This document shows positions 15,360-25,600 of a stretch of DNA of 64,000 bases, one piece after another. Within the stretch, counting starts at the first letter, position 1. The number at the start of each line of letters is the position of its first letter. The stretch lies in NCBI GenBank assembly GCA_963978545.1, contig OZ021727.1:90448447-90512446 (forward strand). Reading direction: 5' to 3'. Below the pieces are notes generated by a model that saw only the letters and a list, made by a program, of their open reading frames with translations, had not been told where the DNA came from and searched no databases. Made by a program: the position numbers and the translations under genes. The stretch is from Linyphia triangularis (lineage: Eukaryota; Arthropoda; Arachnida; Araneae; Linyphiidae).

Positions 15360-16017
15360 GTCCGAGAGGCGACTGTAATTTTTGGACCCCATCGAACATC
15401 ATTCTGAATTTTTTATAGAAATTGGAGAAAAGTTAGTTGATTAGAGGAATCCACTGGTATGCCGTGGAAAAAATGGCTGAAACTGATCAAAAATCGACTT
15501 GGAATGAGTTGAAGTAAAATCCGATTGCCAAATATGTCATAACTTGCCAAAAAGAGAACACACTTTTTCGTCTGGCAACCCACTGCATTTTGATTTTCAG
15601 CGAGAAAAACGCAAACGATTTTGATCTCTGGCTCGGAAAACTTGAATATTTTAAAAGAAAGCCAAATTGGCGAAATTAGTTAGGTCATCAGTGACGTAAT
15701 GTTTAGCGCCAACTTGGCTCCCTTTAAATGGATGCAAGTAGACCGTCGCCAGATATCTCAGTCGTCTGCAACCTTCTTAATTAAAAATTAAAGAGTGAGG
15801 GTTACCAAATAAAAATAAATGCTCATTATTTGGCAAGTTATGGCGCATTTGGCAATTGGATTTAGCTCAACTTAATAAAAGTCGATTTTTGACTAGTTTC
15901 GGCCATTTTTGCCAAGGCAGACCAGAGGATTCGTAATCTTCTAACTTTTCTCTAATTTCTATAAAAACTTCAGAATGATGTTCGATGGGGTCCAAAAATT
16001 GCAGTCGCCTCTCAGTC
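15360..16017. mobile_element. M1 MITE, copy 2
   Basis: Begins GTCCGAGAGGCGACTG and ends CTCAGTC, with TA at 15358-15359 and TA at 16018-16019. Same palindromic structure as copy 1. Confidence 0.85.
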
Positions 16018-16019
16018 TA

Positions 16020-16173
16020 TAATGAAATATGCCAAATTAACATTACCGGAATCGAGGGTACCCCAATTCCCCTTAATTTAAAACTCCAACACTGATTTCA
16101 AAACAATTTTTTTTTGTCTTACAGTTGCACATAAGAAATCTGATCCTGAGACGAATCAATATCATCCATAACG
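16020..16173. repeat. Duplicate of 15209-15357 on the other side of the M1 MITE
   Basis: From AATGAAATATGCCAAATTAA to ATCATCCATAA the segment is about 95 percent like 15209-15357. The two flank the MITE directly. Confidence 0.85.
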
Positions 16174-16884
16174 TAATTAAAAAAAACTTTGCGCTTGTCT
16201 GTTTAGTTTGAAACACAATCTAAGCAAATCAATTTCAGATTTCTAGATTTGTTGTGAATTCAAACGGATCGAATCCTTATATATATTTCTTCTTTTTCCC
16301 ACTAAGTCAACTGGTCGAATTTGATTATTGTATTTGCCAAGTGGGTGGAAGTGAAGAATGCCCCGAAGGGAATTGTGACTTTGCATGCGAATTCCCATTG
16401 TCAGAGTGGAAGTTTATTGGATTTTAATCTGAGTGAGTGACTTTTCTTAAAAGAATCTTCAAATGCGACAAACTTTCAAATGTTTTTTTTTTTTATTTCA
16501 ATCCATATCGAAATACTTATCATTCATCATTGTAAAAGATCTGTCAGGTGCATTTTAAGATATAATTAACTATAAAACTCCATATTAAAAATATACACAG
16601 TTAAGTTACTTTTAAACAAAGAAATATTTTACTTTTTAATGGACTTTCAAAGCTAGAATGTCTGATCTATTGCTTCGATTCATAAGGCTTTCAATTCATA
16701 TCCAAGTTCGGTATTTCATTCTCTTTCACTTATATGAACAGTAAAAAAAAGATCTTCTAATATAAATAAAAACTTTCATTATTTATTAATGAGAATATAT
16801 ATATATGGAAATCAGAAAAAAATTAAAGTTTAATTTCCCAACCAAACTGATTCCTAATAGACTTTCTTACAATGCAAAATTGCT
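16174..16884. other. Non-coding interval
   Basis: No exon, RNA or repeat boundary was recognised. Confidence 0.4.
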
Positions 16885-17165
16885 TAGTCTTACTAAAATA
16901 TGGACGAAAAGCAGTGTATTTTGAATGGGCCAGTTACAAAGCACATAAAAATGTCGTCAATGTTGCTCAATATCTTGCTACTCCTCCGGCAATTCAAAAA
17001 TCACAAAAATAAAAAATATGCATATTAAAAATCAAAAGTATATTTACTAGTATAATACTTATTCATATTTAGAAATCGAGAAATTAAATTTTATAAAGTA
17101 AATAAGAATAGGCCTAATGCTTATGAAGTTTAATCTTCAGAAAAGTACTGCCCTTTATTATCAAA

Positions 17166-18505
17166 CTAGCTGAATACCCGTGCTTTGCTACGAAATTTTA
17201 ACATATGCAATAGTTTAGCTAGCTGTGAGGCCTCGCGTTGCGGAAATCTGTCAATCGTGTATAAGACCCAGTTTTTGGCGCTTCGCTCGCAGGAAGGTTC
17301 ATCACTACGCAAAATCGAGCTCGCTGAAAAGTTCATGGACACGTAAACACAGGCTTATTTCATTCGTAAAAAAGTTCATTGCTATGCAAGCATAGGCTCG
17401 CTTCGCTCTCTGAAAGGTTCATTGCTGCGTAAGGATTAAGCTCGCTTCACTCACTAAAATCTAATACTTACGTACTTAATATTGGAAGCCTCTCCCTTGT
17501 CAAGAAAAACAAAATTCCCCGTTAATACAATAATACAACACCCCTTTAAGATTATTTTAACACGTGTTTGTGGAAAGCAAAATTAGAGGCTAAAACTACT
17601 TATGTTGAAACTTTCAGAGATCTAGGACTACTCGAAGTCGTTTTTTGTAAAAAAATTAATTGAAAAACAAATTAAAATTTTAACATTCTTTTTATCAGTC
17701 CAATTAGAAGGCCAAAACTACTTGTGTTGAAAATTTCAGAAATGTAGCCCAATCACAAATCGCTTTGTAAAATATTTGTTAATTAATTAATAATAATAAT
17801 AAAAAAAAAAAAAAAAAAATTCGTTTTTTAAAAATCCAATTAGAAGGCCACAACTATATATGTTGGACATTTCAAAGCTGTAGCCGTATTTGAAATTGTT
17901 TTGTAATATATATATATTAATTAATTAAAAAAATGAATTAATAACAAACTAAACAAAAATTAAAAATTATGTTTTTCTAAAGTCCAATTAGAAGGACAAA
18001 ACTACTTATGTTGAAAATGTTAGAGCTGTAGCCCTATTAGAAATCATTTTGTAAAATATTAATTAATTAATTCTAAAAATTAATTAAAAAGGAACTAAAT
18101 AAAAATTTTAAATTCTGTTTTTCAAAAGTCCAATTAAAAGGCTAAAACTACTTATGTTGAAAATTTCAACCCAATTAGTAGTCATTTTGTAATTTTTTTA
18201 TTAATTAATTAAAAAAGATTTTTTTTTTTTTTTTAAATTCTGTTTTTTAAAAGCCTCATTAAAAGGCCAAAACTACTTATGTTGAAAATTTCAGAGCTGT
18301 AGCCCTATTAGATATCTTTTTGTAACATATTTATTAACTAAAAAAAATAATTAAAAAAGAACTAGTTAAAATTTTAGAATGCTGCTTGTGATGCATGAAA
18401 TTAGAAAGTCAAAACTACGTATGCTGAAAATTTCAGAGCTCTACTTCAATTTGAAGTAGGTTTCTATAGATCCACAGACAGACACACAGCTTGTTTTATT
18501 ATTAT
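17166..18505 (+). mobile_element. LINE-like (RTE-type 3' region) insertion with internal tandem repeats
   Basis: Starts CTAGCTGAATACCCGTGCTT and ends with CACAGACAGACACACAGC followed by TTGTTTTATTATTATAAA, the style of RTE-type LINE tails. Inside, seven units of about 120-148 bp start with AATTAGAAGGCCAAAACTAC or variants (17581, 17702, 17840, 17985, 18133, 18258, 18399). Class assignment is from general resemblance only. Confidence 0.5.
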
Positions 18506-18561
18506 AAATGTCGGAAGTTCACTTCTTGCTTGAATCTTAGCCTGTATGTAACCGTCTCTTG

Positions 18562-18856
18562 GGGCTTCCGATAGCCTAGGCGGTAGAGTATCGAGCTCGT
18601 AACCGGAGGGTTGCGGGTTCTGTACTCGGTCTGCCAAATATCGGTGTGTACCTAATGGGGACTGGTGCACATTAAATCTGTCGTGGCCTCAATGTCCTCT
18701 CGTTGGTGTGGTGGGGTCAGAGAGAGGGGTTTACACTAGAAGATTTCGATCTCGTATTCTTCTAGATGCTCAAAATTACGAGACGTATTTGGCTGACTTA
18801 AGCACTTTATAAGTGGCAGAAATAGACAGTCGGTGGTTTCAAAACAAAACAAAACA
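18562..18856 (+). mobile_element. tRNA-derived SINE with target duplication
   Basis: tRNA-like A box TAGCCTAGGCGGTAGAG and B box GGTTGCGGGTTC, a 295-bp body and a (CAAAA)n tail. The direct repeat AACCGTCTCTTG at 18550-18561 and 18857-18868 is the target-site duplication. Confidence 0.9.
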
Positions 18857-20030
18857 AACCGTCTCTTGCAGCATCACTACAAACTTTCGTAACAGCTTTA
18901 AGTTTAAAACATCATCTTATGAGTTTAACAAACACCTCTCGACTGCTTGTGAATAACATGGAAACTTGTCAAATGGTATTATAGGAACCTCTTCTTTCCA
19001 CATATCTTCCAATTCTTCATCTTTTATAACATTGTAAGCGGTGGTTCTGTTATGGTGTACTTTGACCAGTCGATGAGATCAATGTAATCAAAGGTATTAA
19101 ATTAGAGTTTAGGAGGTTTGATGAAGCGTATGCCATCGGATATCTTATTCCTGATGTTCAGGATTCACTTCACTGCTCATTCCAGGATATGGTATCGAGA
19201 ATCCACAAGCAGTGCCACTAGCATATTTACGGGATGGGCAAAATATGCATTGTTTGAAATCATTTGTGTCGGTAATTTTCTTGACATGGTCCGGCAACTG
19301 CCTTGAGAGAGCAATCATCTTTCAGATATGTCAACCCCCTCCATGAAATGTGGTTTGATTTTTATCTCGAACCACATTGGTGCATAAATCAGAATTACAA
19401 ACTTTACGATTATACGAAGCTCATCGGTTGGATTTTCGGTACCAATGTATATAATAGATAGGTACTCTTTAATGCCGTTGATTATATTGATCTCATTGAC
19501 TGGTCAAAGTACACAATAACATAATCTCCACTTATAATGTATATAAAAGATGAAGAATTGGAAGATACTTGGAAATAACAGGCTCCTATAATACCATTTG
19601 AGAAGTTTCTATGTCACACGTAAGCAATCGAAAGATGTGTTAAACACATACCTGAAGCTTTAACGAAAGTTAGTGGTGATGCTGTAAAAGACGGCGATAT
19701 ACGAGCTATGAGATTCAAGCAAGAAGTGAACTTCCAACATTTGATAATAAGGGGCAGTACTATTCTGAAGACTAAACTTTATAAGGATTAGGCCAACTCA
19801 TTTTTACTTTATGATATTTTAATTTCTCGATTTCTAAATATGAATAAGTATTATGCTAGTAAATATACTTTTGATTTTTAACATGCATATTATTTACTCT
19901 TTGTGATTTTTGAAATGCCAGGAGGAGTAGCTAGTTATTGAGCAACATCGACGACATTTTTAAGTGGTTTCTAACTGACCCGTTCAAAGTACGCTGCTTT
20001 TCGTCCTTATTTTTACTCTTATACTCAAAT

Positions 20031-20870
20031 GGGCGCTGCTATATAGAGGTAAAGATGGATGAAACTCTTTTTGTGTCCTAACTGATCCATTATGCAACCA
20101 TTCCATGCTTTTCTAATGCTGGTTTTCAAAATATTTTAAGTAATTGCTCAAAAAATAGCTTAAAAGTGCATTTTTTGTATGTTTTGGAAATTTTTAATGT
20201 CAGAGGGGAGGAGCTAGATATTCTACAATATTGGTGAAATTTGTTGTATGTTTTAATTGACCCATTAGACAACTTTTCCACGCTATGTCAAGACCGATTT
20301 AAAAAAAAAAAAAAAAAAAAAAATTGGTCAACATTAAAGTTCAATCTTACGATTTTGCGACATTTAGGCACGTGTTTGTTCATAGCAAGAAGGGCGCGGC
20401 TAAATATTGAGCAAAACGGACGAAATTTTGTGTGTATTCTAACTGACACATTTGGCAAATATTCCATGCTTCACCAATGCCAGTTTTGAAAGTAATTTAA
20501 AAAAAATATCTAAAAATAGTCCTAAATGTGCGTTTTTCGTATGTTTTGGACATATTCAATGCTAGACGAGCGAGGCTAGAAATTGAACAAAATTGATGGA
20601 ATTCTTTGTGATTTAACTGACCCATTAGACAACTTTTTCACGCTATTTCAATACCGATTTCGAAAAAATATTTTTTTGGTCCAATATGTTACGATTTTGC
20701 GACATTTCGGCACATTTTTGTTCAAAGCAAGAGGGGCGCCACTAAATATTGTGCAAAATTGACGAAATTTTGTGTGTGTTCTTATTGATCCATTAAGCAA
20801 TTTTTTCCGCTATTCCCAAAACGATTTCGAAAAAAAAAAAAAAAATATTTTTACCCATTTTCGGCACACC
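20031..20870. repeat. Degenerate tandem repeat of about 170 bp
   Basis: Units share GGGCGCGGCTAAATATTGAGC, AAATTTTGTGTGT and CTAACTGACCCATTAG motifs at about 165-175-bp spacing. Diverged related units lie at 53270-53560, and the outer part of the preceding fold-back arm resembles one unit. Confidence 0.7.
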
Positions 20871-20939
20871 CTACTATTGAGGCTTGTATTTAGGTGTCTT
20901 ACACATTTCCTCGTGGTGATGAAGTAATACAAATGATTT

Positions 20940-22468
20940 TGTATGTCAATTGTATTTATGAAAAGTAGTATATGTCAATGTATGTAAAAGTAGTATATGT
21001 CAATTGTATTTATGAAAAGTAGTATATATTAATGTATGTAAAAGTAGTATATGTCAATTGTATTTATGAAAAGTAGTATATGTCAATGTATGTAAAAGTA
21101 GTATATGTCAATGTATGTAAAAGTAGTATATGTCAATTGTATTTATGAAAAGTAGTATATATTAATGTATGTAAAAGTAGTATATGTCAATTGTATTTAT
21201 GAAAAGTAGTATATGTCAATGTATGTAAAAGTAGTATATGTCAATGTATGTAAAAGTAGTATATGTCAATTGTATTTATGAAAAGTAGTATATGTCAATG
21301 TATGTAAAAGTAGTATATGTCAATTGTATTTATGAAAAGTAGTATATGTCAATGTATGTAAAAGTAGTATATGTCAATTGTATTTATGAAAAGTAGTATA
21401 TATTAATGTATGTAAAAGTAGTATATGTCAATTGTATTTATGAAAAGTAGTATATGTCAATGTATGTAAAAGTAGTATATGTCAATGTATGTAAAAGTAG
21501 TATATGTCAATTGTATTTATGAAAAGTAGTATATATTAATGTATGTAAAAGTAGTATATGTCAATTGTATTTATGAAAAGTAGTATATGTCAATGTATGT
21601 AAAAGTAGTATATGTCAATGTATGTAAAAGTAGTATATGTCAATTGTATTTATGAAAAGTAGTATATGTCAATGTATGTAAAAGTAGTATATGTCAATTG
21701 TATTTATGAAAAGTAGTATATATTAATGTATGTAAAAGTAGTATATGTCAATTGTATTTATGAAAAGTAGTATATGTCAATGTATGTAAAAGTAGTATAT
21801 GTCAATGTATGTAAAAGTAGTATATGTCAATTGTATTTATGAAAAGTAGTATATATTAATGTATGTAAAAGTAGTATATGTCAATTGTATTTATGAAAAG
21901 TAGTATATGTCAATGTATGTAAAAGTAGTATATGTCAATGTATGTAAAAGTAGTATATGTCAATTGTATTTATGAAAAGTAGTATATGTCAATGTATGTA
22001 AAAGTAGTATATGTCAATTGTATTTATGAAAAGTAGTATATGTCAATGTATGTAAAAGTAGTATATGTCAATTGTATTTATGAAAAGTAGTATATATTAA
22101 TGTATGTAAAAGTAGTATATGTCAATTGTATTTATGAAAAGTAGTATATGTCAATGTATGTAAAAGTAGTATATGTCAATGTATGTAAAAGTAGTATATG
22201 TCAATTGTATTTATGAAAAGTAGTATATATTAATGTATGTAAAAGTAGTATATGTCAATTGTATTTATGAAAAGTAGTATATGTCAATGTATGTAAAAGT
22301 AGTATATGTCAATGTATGTAAAAGTAGTATATGTCAATTGTATTTATGAAAAGTAGTATATGTCAATGTATGTAAAAGTAGTATATGTCAATTGTATTTA
22401 TGAAAAGTAGTATATGTCAATGTATGTAAAAGTAGTATATGTCAATTGTATTTATGAAAAGTAGTAGA
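20940..22468. repeat. Minisatellite of 25- and 29-bp units with higher-order order
   Basis: Three unit types alternate: 29 bp with CAATTGTATTTATGAAAAG, 25 bp with CAATGTATGTAAAAG, and a 25-bp variant with TATTAATG. Their order recurs with a period of about 375 bp (one block shorter by two units). It lies just downstream of the secreted-protein gene's poly(A) signal. Confidence 0.95.
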
Positions 22469-22629
22469 AAAGTAGTATATGTACTATTTCAGTCTCTTTT
22501 TACGTAAATGTATTTATATCACACACATTCAGTGATGGAATAATTGTATTTTTCGTTCATTCATGATTTCATTACTGAATGACTAAAACACACAATTCTC
22601 TTTAATTTTCAAGTTATACAGAAAGTTGT

Positions 22630-22635
22630 TTTATT
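22630..22635 (-). terminator. Polyadenylation signal AATAAA of the secreted-protein gene
   Basis: AATAAA on the minus strand lies about 20 nt beyond the TAG stop. A very short 3' UTR would place cleavage near 22600-22620. The next 100 bp are followed by the 20.9-22.5 kb minisatellite. Confidence 0.6.
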
Positions 22636-22652
22636 ATCTTTCTATTTAATCT

Positions 22653-22692
22653 CTATAATTTCATCATATCTTCTTTAAGATGGTTGGCTAAT
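22653..22692 (-). CDS. Exon 4: C-terminal 12 codons and stop
   Basis: After a strong CATTTTTTTTCAG acceptor the frame completes R109 and encodes LANHLKEDMMKL followed by TAG (complement of 22653-22655). The exon is tiny, but its frame agrees with exon 3 and an AATAAA follows about 20 nt after the stop. The 7.9-kb intron before it holds several transposable elements and a minisatellite. Confidence 0.8.
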
Positions 22693-25600
22693 CTGAAAAA
22701 AAATGAGCATATTAGTTTTATTTTGGTTTTCAATGCTCTTTATACATGTATTAAAATGTTCAATATTAATACAATTATGTTACATTTTTAATGAGTTATA
22801 TTTGACTGCATCAAATGTTTCTGTATTTAAAGCAGATATTGTATAAAATTTAATTATATTTAAAAACTGGCTCCTCCATGAATATTTCCCGACATGTTTT
22901 TAATTATAAGATGGTTATGAATCATAAGTCCATCGTCTATTCAGTATCAGGGTTCCCACTCATATCACAGAATGAAAATCAACTACTTTTAAGGACCTAA
23001 ATAATGTTTTTAAGGACCTTTGAAAATTGGTTTTCTGGCCTGGCCTCATGTATATCTATACAATAAAGTATATTATACCAAAAAAGTTTACAAGTTGGTG
23101 GATGTGATATACAAATATGTCGGAGAATTCCGATATGGTGCAGATAAGTGGCGGTCACACGGGGATAACAAGTCCGAGATGTATTTTTTATAAATTTTGC
23201 AGTTGGCCACACAACATCTGCAAAAATTAAAGATATTTAAGGACTTCTAAGCATTTTACAATGACTTTTAAGCACCTCTAAGTATTTTGAATGACTTTTA
23301 AGCACCTCTAAACATTTTCAATGACTTTCAAGCACCTCTAAGCATTTTGAATAACTTTTAAGCACCTCTAAGCATTTTCAATGACTTTTAAGCATCTCTA
23401 ATCATTTTCAATGACTTTTAAGCACCTCTAAGCATTTTCAATGACTTTTAAGCACCTCTAAACATTTTCAATGACTTTCAAGCACCTCTAAGCATTTTCA
23501 ATGACTTTTATGCACCTCTAAGCATTTTCAAGCACTTTTAAGCACCTCTAAGCATTTTCAAGCACTTTTAAGCACCTCTAAGCATTTTCAAGCACTTTTA
23601 AGCACCTCTAAGCATTTTCAATGACTTTTAAGCACCTCTAAGCATTTTCAATGACTTTTAAGGACCTCTAAGCATTTTCAATGACTTTTAAGCACCTCTA
23701 AGCATTTTCAATGACTTTTAAGCATCTCTAATCATTTTCAATGACTTTTAAGCACCTCTAAGCATTTTCAAGCACTTTTAAGCACCTCTAAGCATTTTCA
23801 ATGACTTTTAAGCACCTCTAAGCATTTTCAATGACTTTCAAGCACCTCTAAGCATTTTCAATGACTTTTAAGCACCTCTAAGCATTTTCAATGACTTTTA
23901 AGCACCTCTAAACATTTTCAATGACTTTCAAGCACCTCTAAGCATTTTCAATGACTTTTATGCACCTCTAAGCATTTTCAAGCACTTTTAAGCACCTCTA
24001 AGCATTTTCAAGCACTTTTAATCACCTCTAAGCATTTTCAAGCACTTTTAAGCACCTCTAAGCATTTTCAATGACTTTTAAGCACCTCTAAGCATTTTCA
24101 ATGACTTTTAAGGACCTCTAAGCATTTTCAATGACTTTTAAGCACCTCTAAGCATTTTCAATGACTTTTAAGCATCTCTAATCATTTTCAATGATTTTAA
24201 GCACCTCTAAGCATTTTCAAGCACTTTTAAGCACCTCTAAGCATTTTCAATGACTTTTAAGCACCTCTAAGCATTTTCAATGACTTTTAAGGACCTCTAA
24301 GCATTTTCAAGCACTTTCAAGGCTTTGAAAACAAGTTCAAAAATATTAAGCACTTTTAATGACTTTCAATGACCGTGGGGAGCCTGAGTATAATGGTTAG
24401 CGCATCACATTACCACGCTGGTGGATCTTGGTTCGAATCCGGGATAAGGCATAGATGTAAGACGTGGATGTCATATGTTAGGGGCAACGATATCCCTCCC
24501 ACTGGAGACCTTTTCACAAGTGGCCATTACTACCGGCCTTGTAGCGGCCAAGTGATTGCGAGCACTAACAAGTGACTTAAGGTAAACATATACATTAGGA
24601 ATTGCAAAATTTGACTCAAGTCTGCGTTTTTTTTTTTTTTTTTTTAAAACTTTTCCCAAATTCCTTACTTTTAAAATAATACCATTTTCTTTCTGAGACT
24701 TAATTTACTTTTTCAATTACAGTGGGTTTTGTGAACCTGTTTTGTATCACGTTCATTAGTGTAGTAAACTTAAAGCGCATTTTCTGAAGAATGACATTTT
24801 GGTGTTATATGACTTTACGCCAACGGTCATAACTTCATAATAAATGGTCCGATTTGCGAAATTCTAAATTTGTTCTATAGACACAAGATGTGAATGTGTT
24901 TCCTATTAAGAATCTAACATATATTGTTATAAACACAGTTTTTATGAATATTTTAATCCTAATTTTTTTGTTAAAAATTATGTATTTTTTTAAACTTTTT
25001 ATTTAAAAATTTATAATTCAATAAATATTGCAGCCAAATTCAAAATTGTCTATAGGAACATGCGTCAATATAATATATTTTATTTTCAATAAAATTAATA
25101 CCTCTAAGTTAATTACAAGTCTATTTATGTGTGTTCTAATAATGTCCTAATTAGTCATTTTAATTACAATTAGCTGACAATAACAAAATTCTCTATAGGA
25201 ACATGCGTCAATATAATATATTTTATTTTCAATAAAATTAATTCCTCTAAGTTAATTACAAGTCTATTTATGTGTGTTCTAATAATGTCCTAATTAGTCA
25301 TTTTAATTACAATTAGCTGATTAAAAAATTGACGGAAAAAAATGTTTATGTATATAAATACATCATTTTTAATTCTGATATACTGCCAAAAAGTTTGAAA
25401 TTATTACTTAAAAATTAAAGAAAATCATCTCAATTGTATATGTATACCTTAAAGTACTTGGGCCTGCCATTAGATTTTTTTTTTTAATGTCCAAAATATA
25501 ATAAATTACTTTTTTAATGCCATACCTATTATTAATTAGTGTATGATATTATTAATTACTTAAGGATAGCCGCAATTGTGCATTAGCATTAGATGTTGAA

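Larger units (their letters stand above)
16885..20030. mobile_element. Large fold-back element with nested insertions
   Basis: Left arm pieces 16885-17165 and 18506-19090 are reverse complementary to 19478-20030. The central loop is 19091-19477. The left arm is split by a retroposon-like insertion (17166-18505) and a SINE (18562-18856); the right arm is uninterrupted. No transposase frame remains. Confidence 0.75.

Noticed and set aside
18562..18640. Apparent tRNA genes at the SINE heads (also 24390, 28780, 31540, 45490, 57680)
   Set aside because: A and B boxes are present but acceptor stems do not pair, and each continues into a shared SINE body with a target duplication.
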